The notes under the pieces are model-generated. The model had not been told where the DNA came from and searched no databases. It was given only the letters and a program-made list of their open reading frames with translations. The position numbers and the translations under genes were made by a program. This document shows, piece after piece, positions 36,351 through 63,097 of a DNA stretch of 64,000 nucleotides; the stretch's first letter is position 1; each line of letters begins with the position of its first letter. The stretch lies in the NCBI GenBank assembly GCA_914767715.1, contig OU612065.1, positions 18,972,001 to 19,036,000 on the forward strand, in the 5' to 3' direction. This DNA is from Membranipora membranacea. Taxonomy: Eukaryota; Bryozoa; Gymnolaemata; Cheilostomatida; Membraniporidae.

Positions 36351-36423
36351 TATGTTCAACAAGGTTTTTACGCCACTAAAAGTCAGTAATGTACTGCTTT
36401 GTAGAAAAGCAGTTTTAGAGAGG

Positions 36424-51554
<15,131 letters not shown>

Positions 51555-51689
51555 ATTTACAACCTTGACCTGTACTAAATGGTTATAATCGATCTGACAA
51601 ACATCATTGTATGTTTGATTAAGTGGTTTCCGGTGGTTGATCGATATAAACTAGCAAATTTTTGAAATACTGACCTTCATTCAGCATTG
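51555..51689. promoter_or_regulatory. Bidirectional promoter, demethylase and MAN1-like genes
   Basis: Only 135 bp separate the two start codons, which face away from each other. Both 5'UTRs and both core promoters must fit here or overlap the neighbouring first exon. A TGATCGATATAAAC word at about 51637-51650 contains ATCGATA and a TATA-like stretch. I cannot say which gene it serves. Confidence 0.6.
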
Positions 51690-54600
51690 ATGAAGAACAT
51701 GGCGGACATGTCAGATAACGAATTGCGGGAGGAATTGAAAGTACTTACTGGACAAGAAACTGGTCCTGTAACTGACACAACCAGGCCATTGCTGCAGAAG
51801 AAGCTGATGAGATTGAGGGATGGTGCCAAGTCTATTTCAAAGGCTGCTGCAAAGCCTGGAACTCCGGTAGCTGCAAAGAAAACCAAGGTTCAACAGCAAA
51901 AAGTAAAGAAAGCTTCAGCTGCAGCATCTACCAGCTTTGGTTTCAGCTCTGACGAGGATCTAGATTGGGATACTAATACCAGAGCCAATGCTGCTAAGAC
52001 TTCAACCAAAAAGGCTAGCACACCAACAAGAAGATCAACCAGTGCAAAGCAAATAGTGTCTGAAAGTGATATGTCTTCAGCAGTTACCAGTTCTGCTTCT
52101 TCAGTTTCAAAAAATGGTCCCCAGAAGCCAGCTGCAACCAGCAAAATGAAGGCTGTAAGTGAAGAACAATTGAAAAAACTGAATAATGAAGAAATCCAAT
52201 CCCAGCTGTACGAGCTGACTGGTAAGCGCTTTCCGGTTTCAGATTCGACCCGCAATTCCCTTGTCAAAAAGTTGAGTACGCTTCTGGCTAGTGGAGACAG
52301 CACAGCAGCAAATTCCTCTGGTCATGTCAAGCAGAAAGAATCAGCTCCCATACCTGTGCGCATGGAGACACACTTCTCTGAGGATGATGAAGTGGAAGAG
52401 GAGGAGGAAATGATGGACTATGAAACAAGTCCTGATGTATCAATCCCTACACCCGCCAGAAGACCTATCATGGTGAGCCACTCTGTCAACACATCATCTT
52501 TTTTAGACGTGACGCAACCTGATCTCCCTGATGATGACCCCGACTGTATTGTTATGCCGGCTCCAACAAGAAGATCTGTCATATCAAAGTTTAGCGAGAC
52601 ACAAATTACCAGCACTTCTCAGGATAGAGACTCGCCTATCGACATAGTACCCTCTCAGCTCCCATCTCCCAACTTGTCATCAACACGACGATCATTTGTA
52701 CCGTCAAGTGCTGTCGTACGAGAACCTGTGGTGAACCCTAGACCTGTACAGTCAAGGCCGTTACCTCCATCACCACCTAGATCTGTGTTTGCTCGGCGAC
52801 CTCTGAGAACATCACCAACAAACTTTATGACACTAAATCAGGATGTCACCCCTAAGCCCACAACCCGTCTATCTGGTTTCGCAAACTCCTTTGCATCTAG
52901 CAAACCTGTACAGTCAAATAAGCCAGACTACGCAACACGTTACAGCACTGGTGGTAGGACCATAGACCCAGACTTCAAAAAGGAAAAGGTGGCTAAGGAT
53001 GCCAATATGCGCAACAGAGAAAAGGGCAAACACTCATCTCACTTCTACTCTAAAACTCTGTTGATTCTTCTGCTGATGTTTCTATCATCTGTAGCCGCAG
53101 TCTACTTGTACCAGAGATTTACAGCACCTATTCCTTTAGGTGAGTATCTAGTTACTGAAATGTGGCTGCATACCAAAATTGAATTTACAGCTGATAATTG
53201 CTTTGTAATTATTATTTGATAATTTAAAACTTTGATAACGTATGTCATTTTTGTTGGCAGGCAATAAGATTTGTTTTAGCTCACATCATTCTGCGTATTT
53301 ACATGCATGACCTACCATTTTTGGTTACAGAGAAAGTGTTCCAGCCCGTCGATGATTACGAATCGTTACTCAGTACTGAGGACAATCTTGAGTCTTGTAA
53401 GGACTGTGTGACTGCAGGCATGCTGGCTGAAGCCTCCTCACTCATACGAACTCTCAAGCAGTATCTGGCAGATCACGCAGGTATTTAAATAATGTACACA
53501 TTTAAACTTGACCTTGTTCCCTATTATATCTTGATTGCTGCAACTTCAGTTTGGCATTACATTGATTCTTCATGCAAGTGTTTGGTGTTGCTGTCTCTAA
53601 AATCTCTTAATTCGCTGCGATATCACAAGTCAGCAAATATTTGTGAAGGAGCTCCCCCTATGTTTTCGATTAACTTTCTAGTATTACAAGATGTAAGAAA
53701 GATTTATAATTGATCGTCTTCCAGTTATTGGACCTGTTGTCCACATTTGGTGGCGTTAGCTAAATCCAGCAGTATATAGTTTTCAGTGCATGATATCAAT
53801 TTGTATGCTAACTTCAGGTTGGTTTGAGTGTAAGAAATCAGGGTTCACTGACAGAAGAGTGCAGATTCCACAAGCAAAGAACGCTATGAACGATCTACAT
53901 GGACCGGTTAGTGATGCACTAATTATCCTCGATAGCTTTGCTCTTCACATCATAAAAATATTGCAATGATCTCAAAAATGGTTCATTAATGAAACGTGTG
54001 TCAAACAGCTCACTTTTTGTTCTAATACAAGAAATACCTTTTTATTGGCAAATAATTTTCTGTTGACATTGGCATCAGGGTATACCATACAATGGTCCTG
54101 CGACAGAAATATGCGGGGCTTGTTGACATAATATGTATGCATTCGCAATGGGCTGATCTCTTAGTCTAATGGTAATAACAAAAGTTTAGAGATTTTTATG
54201 CAGTAGCAAATCTCGTCCAAAATCATCAGAAATATCATCATAACCCATCAAATGAGACACATGAATTTTTTGATATGCTGACTGGGCATATTCAGTTTGC
54301 CATTATTATGACTATATTTTCTTTTATTTTCAGGAATCACGTTATGTTTGGGACACTGCCTTGCGTCTGATCATCAGAAACCCACATTGGAATATCAGGT
54401 GGGTTGTCATGGTTTGCTAAAAGACCAAATTTAGTCTATTTGCCTACATTCGGAGTTACTCCCATCCAGTGGAAGGGGAGCAACTAGTTTGCAGGCAAAC
54501 AGGATCAAACTTGTTCTAGTTTGCTACTAACATTATATCACCATCCATCATTTTTATCCCATCACAATGACCGTCATGCTTGCTGCAATGATATTTCTAG

Positions 54601-57600
54601 TGCGTCCTGTGATGTATGAGAATTAGTGTTAAAGCATCTATGATTACACAGAGTAACAGCATACTTTTGAGGCACCAGTTTCTTGGAAATAAAATCTTAA
54701 ATCCGCATAATATATCCATACTATGACACTACCATTTTTAAGCAAAACTCTGTAACCACACTAACTTGTTGCCTCCGATTTGAATACCATTAAAATTGTT
54801 AGGACAACCATCCTTGCATAACTAAAACTTTTGCTTTCAAAGACTGTATGACGAGAAAGAGAATCAGAGAATCTCTACACCCCATGACATTGTCTGGATA
54901 GAAGCTGAGGTAGCCAGCAAACCTCTGAGCTGTGTGCTTGCTGGTGCAATGACCCGACTGGTGACTGCCATTATTGCAGTTATTGTAGGTAAGTGTCAAG
55001 TATGAAATATACTGCATAATTATTGTCTTCAGTTTTAGGACTTGATTCAATCATGCATAAATATAATGGATTAGGAGAAGAAATTGGATTCTCTTTCCTT
55101 TGTCTATTGGGAGTTTGTCTCATTCACCTCACTATGCTCATTAAAACACACCACAATCCAACCCCATTTTTTTACGATCTGTACGAAACTGATAACAAGT
55201 GTTTCCGTTCTTCTGGAGTTGCCTTCTAGTCATCTGTTCTACGAGTTGACGACTCCCATGTAATTTTAAGGCATGCTGCCAACAAGGAATAAACTATGCA
55301 CTATAAACTTACCTTGTCTTTAATTTAGTTATCACGCTTGGCTACCTCGGTTTCATGTACGGTAAATATAGAAAACGCTACGCTGAACAGCAGGAGGAAC
55401 AGCTCTATGATCTGATTGAGAATATTATCGGTATGTAAAACTTGGATGTGCAAGCAATCATTTTCAAACTCCTCCTCCTCCTCCTCCTCCTCCTCCTCAA
55501 TACCTATAGACCAACAGTAAAATTTGCTAAAAAAAATTTATGAAAAATTAATTTAGCTGGGTGAAAAAACAGTCTGCTTGTTACATTATCTGTCTGCAAT
55601 TCCGAGAATGATGAGGTTTTACATGTATATTTGGTGAAACATACAACAAACTAATGATCGGTTGTAGATTTACTCAAAGCACAGCATGCAGCTAGCCGTG
55701 AGAACCCGTCAGAGAAGCCATATCTTGCTATAAGCCATGTACATGATACTCTTATCTCTCCCCAAGACAGGTAGGGTACAGGGTCGTACTACCCTACAGG
55801 GTGAACCTCTATTCACTTTCTCTTAATTTCTCAATGCCAACATATCCCGAGGCATCTAAAATTCACAATTTGCTAATATATATGCCTGTGAATTCAACAA
55901 TTTTTCTTTACTCAAAATTTTGATTTAGTTCTGCTCATTGAACCTGTAAACATATTATTTATTGTTAAAAACTTTGATCGGCGTTGGTTCGGTGGCATTC
56001 AAATATCAACCACGGCACACCAAGGGATGATGAGCGGTGGTTGATAATGCAATGCAACAACCAGCAACCTAGGTCAAAGCACAAAGCTCAAGGAATGTAC
56101 CTTAAAGGATAAAAATAATCATGTATTTAAATGTTGGCGTCTTGGTTTAGCGGAATGGCAAAAAATTGTTCATTGTAAAACTTATTGCATTCTTATTTAT
56201 ATTTTTAACATGATACAGATCGAGGATGAGTGCTTTGTGGGATAAATCTGTCAAGTTTATCAGAGATAAGGAGACGAGAGTAAGAGAAGAGGAACAACAA
56301 ATCGGAGGAGAAGAATACCTTGTGTGGAGATGGCTACAGGTAGGCGAAGTCTTTACGGGGTTCGCCATTATAATGTTTAGGAAGGCAAAATTCAACCACA
56401 GCTCATATTAAAGCAATCCCGTGGCAATGAACGAGGAAACAACTTTACCGTTCAAAAGTCCAGGGTCTAGAAGGCTCTAGGGTATGTTGTCTCGTCTGTG
56501 ATGAATTAGTACAAAAATTGCCTTTAACTTCCATCACACAAAACTGTTTTGCTAGCCTCAGGCACTTTTACTGGGAACTTGATTTTGCAGTCGATAGATA
56601 CCCAAGCGGCAGCAGCCACTGTGGTAAGAGGTAAAGTGTGGCAGGGCTCAGCCCTCGGAGGAGCAACCAAACTGAAATTCCAACCAACTCAGTTCCTGAA
56701 GATACGAGGCATGTTTGATGTGTACAGGTAAAAAAAACGATGTTATTATACTTCATATGGCAGACACAAAAACATCCTTGTCAAATGTTTTTTACAAGAA
56801 TTACGGCAAAGTTTGGGGAATAAAAGGAGCTGGAAAGGAGAAAAAAATTATATATGTATGACGTATAGACAGCTTTTTATTTTTGAAAAATTTTTATGAA
56901 CACATTAAAGCCTTTTGATGTTAGGTGTTCAGGTGTAGTGTTCTAATTTGTAGCCATATTTTACTTTACTTACTTAATTTGTACAGCGAGACAGGCACAG
57001 AGTGGCCGCGGCAGATAGAAGATGCCATATTGGAGAAGTTGGGAGATAAGCACGGAGCTGTACATATTGCTGTCGACTCGGACTCTGACGAGGTTAGCAA
57101 ACACCTTTTATACCAATAAGACATTGACCACAGTCCCAACAAGCCAGTCTGTGGTTCTGCTTACACAACATAATTGCTTGTTTTTGCTCCAGAAATCATT
57201 ATTTTTCTTGGATTTAAAGCATCCATGAAATGAACCTTAAAATAATCAAAGGAACTGCTCCAGCTTATAAGCTTTAAAATGAGCCCAAGAACAGCTCAAT
57301 TGGTAAACTAGGCCTAAAGTTACGTCTTATCAAAGTTAGGCCTCGCTGACGCTCACGAGCCTTGCGCAGGGGGATATGATGTCATAGACATACATTTTGC
57401 GTATATGTCTACCATTAAAAACTTTGGACTCGTGTAATTTTGTCAGAATTGGATGAAATGAGATGAAATCCAACGTAGCTCATGAGATCATAGAGATTAA
57501 TCCAAAGCAAAAAATTGAAGGAGATAAACGAATATTTGGTTGCGGGAAAAAAGTTGGTTACACTTTAATAGTTCCATATGCAAAAAATGTCAAACATCGG

Positions 57601-58336
57601 TCGAAAACCCTGCTGTGACCTCACACCCGGGCTTTCCGATTTCACGAGCAATTATTGAAAGGGCCGACTTCAATGCCTCATAGCAAAGCTTGTAGTGGTC
57701 CGACAAGGTCAATTTTGGGCTTGTTTTGAAGTTGATTAGCTGGAGAAACAGCTTTGATAATCCCAATCTTCACTTCATGGATGCTTTAAGAGACTTGTGT
57801 ATGTTTCTTTGCAGAATCGAGTGTATGTAAAGTTTGAGACCAACAAAAGAGCTGGTAAAGCATTTGAGACCCTGAATGGAGCATACTTTTCAGGTAAACA
57901 CCGACACTTATAAGCAAATCAGTAGATGCTTCATATTATGGCCTTCAGGAAACAAACAAGGGCTGCAAGTGTTTCAATGAATTATCATGCTATCATTTAT
58001 CTTCTCTCTGCTTATTCTACCAATGGATGGAAAACTCCTAAAATCATGAGTTGCTTGACGCTCTATTCATATTAATCAGATTGCCTGTCTTTGTTCCGTG
58101 TCATTTATTTAAAGCCACTGTAATTCAAAACTTATTCATTCAATCTTGTTACGTTTCCTGCAGGTCAATGCGTGAACTGTAAGTTTATGACAGCTGCCAA
58201 ATATCATCAGAAGTTCCCCCATTCTCAGTACACTACTGCTCTGCTGAGTCCTTCTAACACACAAAAGCTTTCCCTACAGGGAAGCAGAGGTGGTAACAAC
58301 TCAAATATCTATCCCTCACTCGACGCTTTCAGATAA
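51690..58336 (+). CDS. LEMD3: MAN1/LEMD3-like inner nuclear membrane protein with two LEM domains
   Basis: LEM proteins tether chromatin (through BAF) to the nuclear envelope; MAN1 also binds receptor-activated SMADs and dampens TGF-beta/BMP signalling. Exons: 51690-53139, 53331-53480, 53818-53906, 54334-54398, 54843-54988, 55329-55430, 55668-55770, 56219-56339, 56591-56727, 56987-57092, 57815-57893, 58164-58336. The sum is 906 residues (human 911). LEM 1 at about 7-44 (SDNELREELKVLTG, GPVTDTTRPLLQKKLMRL). A second LEM-like domain at about 163-200 (LNNEEIQSQLYELTG, SDSTRNSLVKKLSTLL). A serine/proline-rich linker, transmembrane 1 near 455-475, a lumenal part, transmembrane 2 near 613-642, then a winged-helix region and the C-terminal RRM/UHM fold at about 790-875 (AVHIAVDSDS, RVYVKFE, AGKAFETLNG, YHQKFPHS), the SMAD-binding part in vertebrates. 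The ATG at 51699 has a better context and could be the start. Confidence 0.93.
55469..55498. repeat. (CTC)10 microsatellite
   Basis: Ten perfect CTC units lie in the MAN1-like intron following the exon that ends at 55430. Confidence 0.95.
57218..57785. mobile_element. piggyBac-type MITE with TTAA flanks
   Basis: The element starts AGCATCCATGAA and ends with the exact complement TTCATGGATGCT, and TTAA sits immediately on both sides (57214-57217, 57786-57789). TTAA duplication is the signature of piggyBac transposition. It is 568 bp with no transposase frame, so non-autonomous. It sits in the intron between the two RRM-encoding exons 10 and 11 of the MAN1-like gene. Confidence 0.75.
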
Positions 58337-58619
58337 GCCAATATATTAGTTAAGATTCATTGAAAATTTCTGTAGTATTTCTGCAAATATTAATACGGCA
58401 AGTATATAGACTACATGTTTTGCACAGCCTAGTTGAATTGCACATGCTGGATGTTAATTTTGTTATCACTGAGTCATCATTTAAAGCTTTGTTCTATGCT
58501 CTGCTATGGATTTTGGTATTACATGCTTTCTTATTGACTTCTTTACACAGCTTGAGACCATATATGTTTATAATGCTTTGTCAGGCAGCTGATCAATATT
58601 GTTTTTGTATAACTTTTAA

Positions 58620-58625
58620 AATAAA
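58620..58625 (+). promoter_or_regulatory. Poly(A) signal AATAAA of the MAN1-like gene
   Basis: It lies 284 nt past the stop codon at 58336, in an AT-rich 3'UTR. Confidence 0.55.
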
Positions 58626-60778
58626 TTTTGCCTCAAAGATTTGTCTTGTTATTTTTTGCACTGAAATGGTTAAAAAATTGCAATTATCTTATCACATTTG
58701 AAATTGTCTTGTTGCTGTTTTTTCGTCGCGCGTAACTATTACACCAACTTTGCAAGCACACAGCTTCTCAGCAGCCAGAATCAAGATTAGGGCCATGAAA
58801 AGCAGGTATCAATATACATCAATAGTAGTCCGACAGATATCTGTGTAGGATAGGGAAATAGGATTGACATAGGTCAAGGAGATTTGATTATGAAAAGTTT
58901 CTTACATGCCGTTACATTTTCTCCACACCAGTGAAAACAAAGCCCCAAGCCATTTTAAGTAAGGAAAGGCAGTAAAACACCAATATTGTGCATAAAGTTG
59001 ACATAAGCCAGATTATACCAACACCCAAATACTGAACCTACTAGCCCGTGATCAATAATACTGCAAAGTGGGGGTCTTCTAACGACACCAACATTACAGT
59101 TTATGATCATGGGCTACAAGGGGTTGCACAAACACTCTTCCACCACCTTTGATGCTAGCAGTCAATTTACTGTGCCAGTCTCATATTAAAGTAAGGGCCT
59201 ACTTCAAAGCTACCGCACCCGAAATTAATGCCAACCTGTGTTTTAAAAGCAATCTCCACAAACTTATGAAGTAAAGTATAAGCCACCACCAAAAGCCACC
59301 ATCTTGATTAGTTAGTATGATAATGATCAAGGTTTTATTTTGTTAGATAGTGCAACCGAGGGATAGAGCAAAATATTTACAAGTAGAAACAACCAGATAT
59401 TTGGTCACCGTGACTTTCCAAATTCAAAACCCAAGTCCGAAGCAGGAATTGCTATAGCAGGGATTTGTCAGGAATGCTTAACTCATTTGGTCATGAAGTG
59501 CGATTGCATTGAGCACACCTGATTGCGAAGCTCGGTTTTGATTTTGGAGAGCCAATTTCTAACAGTAAGAAAATAACAGTACCACTGACACAGCTAGGTT
59601 ATGGTGATTGCAAAGCATACAGCTTAGCCGGCATGTTTTGTGCTACGTAATTATAATATGAGCGTCCGTGAGAGTTGCTGGTCACCAAGCCCTTCACCAT
59701 TGAGGAAATCAACACCACTCTACCACCAATCTCTAGGCTGACAAGAAGTTGCTTTTCTGTTGTTCAGTTGGTGAAGTTACCTCCTCTGATCTGAGTAGTT
59801 CGCAATCCTAAACTGATGATCTCGGCTTTTAAGACTTTTATTACAAGTTTGCCTATGAGAGGGCTTACTTAATAAAACATGAGTGTGTGTACCGGTATAT
59901 GTAAAAAGCCTTAGTACAACGTACTGTAGATCAATTTCAATCTGGAAATGCGTCACTAAAAACAATGTTGGAATGAGATTACAGAGAGGAGGTCTAAAAC
60001 AACAAAAAAACAAGTTGGTGTGTAACAATGTCTGCCAAGACGAGGCCCTGAAAAAGTGTCAGTACCGGTCGCTGAGCAAGTTGCAAAAAGCACATCATTT
60101 GCAAAAAAAAACTTCTAAAAAAGCACCAGCAATTGAATTAATCTAATACTAAATTATTCCAATTCAATAATCTTAGTTCTAAATTCTCTGCTATAATATA
60201 ATACTATCCGTCTGATACCTATGACATGGTGAAGTCTCCTAAGTAATAATCATTATAATATTACTATATAGAATAAATCTAGTATGATATGAATAAAATA
60301 GGTATATGTTGTGTAGGTGAGGAAGACTAAAATATGTATACTTAATACTCGATATTTAGTTATTATACTGGGCCATATTTATGCTGACTCGAATTAAATT
60401 ATTGCCAGTTCAAAAGCAGCAGAAAAAATCGATATTCTTTGGGTAAAAACTTTTTTTTTCAAATAACTTTGCACGAGCCATGAGGCGGCAGTGAAATATA
60501 ATTTCATTTTCATGATATTCAAGTACAATAGAGATTGACTAGGATTAAAACATGATACTCCAACAAGACTGGTGTCAGGATAAATAATACATCATAGGCG
60601 GAACTCGCTGGTAACTGTGCTCTCAAAAAAATAACTGTACAAACTACCAGGTGAGTTTCACCTTTGTAAAGATAACAAAATAGGCCATCAAAATAATTCT
60701 AACGTTAAAGCGTTTTCTGGGAATGGTTTACAAGATTATGGTTGACTGGAATACTAACATAGCTGCAGTAAGGAGCAA

Positions 60779-60784
60779 TTTATT
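60779..60784 (-). promoter_or_regulatory. Candidate poly(A) signal of the ESRP gene
   Basis: TTTATT on the plus strand gives AATAAA on the minus strand, only 22 nt after the TAA at 60806-60808. That supports 60806-60858 as a terminal exon, but the implied 3'UTR would be very short. Confidence 0.4.
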
Positions 60785-60805
60785 ATGTTTAGATATGCAT
60801 GCCTC

Positions 60806-63097
60806 TTACCATGCACCTTCATTGGCTCCGGTTGGATCTGCAGACCTTGCCTGTGAAGCTAAAATAAAACATAGAATTTAATTATAATGTGTTCAAGTAA
60901 TACTTGAATAATGCATCTGTATATATAGAGTTATCCGCCATCACCAAAGAAGAATACAACCCTAATTTGTGTATGGAATCTTGTACAAAACTCCCGGTAC
61001 CAAAAATGATAGAAGCAGTTTTGACCATTGTGCAAATTGTCAATATTCTTCACCTAAATTCAAAATAGTGAAGTTACACCAGATAAGTTTCATTTGAAAT
61101 CAATACAACTAAAATAAATGAGTAACCATACCTGCAACGGCTGCTGCAGCAGTGTTGAAGTAATTCTGAGGTGAAATAGGAGGACTCGGGTAGTAATACA
61201 GCATAGGTGAAGCTCCATACAAGCCTGGTACTGTCGGCCTAGCAGCACCAGCGGTAGCAGCAGCCTGTGCTGCCCCGGGCATTTGTTGTAATCCTCCAGG
61301 TTGCTGACCTAACAGATACTGTTGTTGAGCTAGCTGAGCGAGAAGCTGTTGTTGTTGAAGAGCAGCCACTGGTTGTTGCGCTGTAGCAGTAGCTGTGCTG
61401 ACTTGAGGCAGACCATAAGCACCGAGAGAAGTCATCATGGCACCTGCTGAGCTGACAGGTAGTGCTGCAAAAGAAAACATGTACATTTATTATCCTGATA
61501 CTATGCCAGTCATTCGTCACATAGAATACATACTATGTTTGAGCTACATCTTGAAAAAGGTGATGGCTTTTCCGAACAATATAGTATATTATTCACAGCC
61601 ACTTGATTGTAACAATTTAATTTGGCATTGCTCTGTGGTGATTAGCCTTGCATGTTTTCTGACTTACAAGGTGAGAGTAGAGGATTTCTCTGAGGTTGAG
61701 GTGTGTGCTGTTGCTGTTGTAACATCTGTGGTAGTGAGAACTGAGCAGGTGATGGAGCAGCCTGACCTGTAGGTGATCCCTGCTGTGGGGAAGCACCAGC
61801 TGACAGACCAGGTGGTGTCAGATTCAGTGTAGATTGAAGTCCACTAGCAAAGTTAGGAGTCTGTGGTATGTTTACTCCGGGTATCTGTAGACTGGCAGGA
61901 AGGTCTGGGTTGGTTAGAACCACACTCATATCTGCACTAGAGCACTGGAAAACCTCGATGTATCTCTTTCTGCCCTGAGGCCCGGCAAGCAGCATGAATT
62001 TCTTGTGTCGGTTAATAGCTGCAGACTCAGCTGCTAATTCTGAATCCATCTGTATGAATGCCTCTCCTGAAGGGCTACCCTGTAAGATAACGAATTGGTA
62101 ACAATGATTACAAAGTTTCATGGTAGATTATAAAATTTGCTTATACCCTATTCATGTCAAAAAACCCTAGCTGTAACTCTCGACAACCACATAATTGTCC
62201 AGATGGAGTCCGGTCCTTATGAAATAATAATTCATGGAATAGGTCAATTAAATATTTGTGGTTGAACATGATATTCATATAGTTGGATCCAGTTGAAACA
62301 TCATATCAATCGAAAAGCAATTCTCACAATAATATGGACGTCAATGCTTTGAAGTTCAATACTTACAGCAGCATTATAGACCATGTGTACTCCTTGGAAC
62401 ACTATATTCCTGGAATGCTCTCCCAGGAAGCCCAGGATGTCTGTGACTGACGCCTCAAATGGTAGACCTCTGAGTCGGATACAATCTCTGACTGCATTCC
62501 CGGCCATAAACCCTGTGGGTGGCATAGGGGGTGCGGGCTGGGTGGGTAGGAAGGGCATTAGGGGTGGGTTCATGTGAGGGGGCATGTGTGGGAGACCCAT
62601 GTGTGGGAACGGCATGTTGTGGTGGTCGCCTTGTGGGGGTGCATGCTTCCTCTGCGGCTCCATAGTTCTGTTTAGCACCTGCAAGTGGGCACATTAGTCA
62701 GTTAGCAAGTTTCAGGACAATCTCCTAAGCCATTTCATAATAGCTTATTCAGTGTACTTATGATAAATTTGCCCCTACAAAGACAATAGTTCTATTATCA
62801 TTATATTTTGAAACATCAGTAGTTAGACGTTAGCTCAAACCAAGGAGTTGGTTAGTTGTTTAACTCCTTGCTCACACCAACCTGTTGCACTTCTGCTGTT
62901 GTGCTCTTGAAGAGCTCAATGTATCTGGAGCCAATGAGCTCTCTATGTTTAGACAGGGCAACGTTTGCGTCCTCATCAGTAGCAAACAGCACAAAAGCAT
63001 CACCAGTAGCCCTGCCGTCCACTTGTGTGACAAACATTATACCATCTTTCCCCTCATGTACATCTACTGTCTTATCTCCATTCTTGAAGAACATCAT
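60806..63097 (-). CDS. ESRP: Epithelial splicing regulatory protein (ESRP/fusilli), 3' part
   Basis: RNA-binding protein that directs epithelial exon choice, for example in vertebrate FGFR2. Only the C-terminal half is in the window; the upstream exons lie beyond 64000. Exons in transcript order: 62882-63097, 62367-62678, 61668-62079, 61132-61464, 60806-60858. The first visible exon enters in phase 0 and completes RRM2 ([33 protein letters not shown]). The next begins RRM3 after a Met/Pro/His-rich linker ([24 protein letters not shown]), and exon 61668-62079 finishes it ([29 protein letters not shown]). A Gln/Ala-rich tail follows with [14 protein letters not shown], close to the YYPSPPGSPNS motif of vertebrate ESRP. 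The terminal exon encodes 17 residues ending GANEGAW. The C-terminal RMQGLAYN-type block of vertebrate ESRP is not seen. Confidence 0.92.

Larger units (their letters stand above)
33637..36423. other. Convergent intergenic region, no gene seen
   Basis: It lies between the receptor (+) and the demethylase (-). It holds the receptor's poly(A) signal (33742-33747), both 3'UTRs, a small hairpin near 35330-35352 (CATCACA/TGTGTGATG) and a GC-rich 94-bp insertion at 36257-36350. No exon-like sequence was recognised. Confidence 0.5.
58337..60805. other. Convergent intergenic region, no gene seen
   Basis: It follows the MAN1-like gene (+) and the ESRP gene (-). It contains the MAN1 poly(A) signal at 58620-58625 and the candidate ESRP signal at 60779-60784. 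Open frames here (for example 58360-58701 in the MAN1 3'UTR) have no splice sites or family motifs. Confidence 0.5.

Noticed and set aside
51890-52303. 137-codon open frame on the minus strand
   Set aside because: It is antisense to the serine-rich first exon of the MAN1-like gene. No splice sites or family motifs; a shadow of the coding strand.
58360-58701. 113-codon open frame on the plus strand
   Set aside because: It lies in the MAN1-like 3'UTR around the poly(A) signal, is hydrophobic by AT composition, and has no motif or Kozak context.
61239-61520. Serine/threonine-rich open frame on the minus strand
   Set aside because: It overlaps the ESRP Gln/Ala-rich exon in another frame. The ESRP frame fits the flanking splice phases and family motif.
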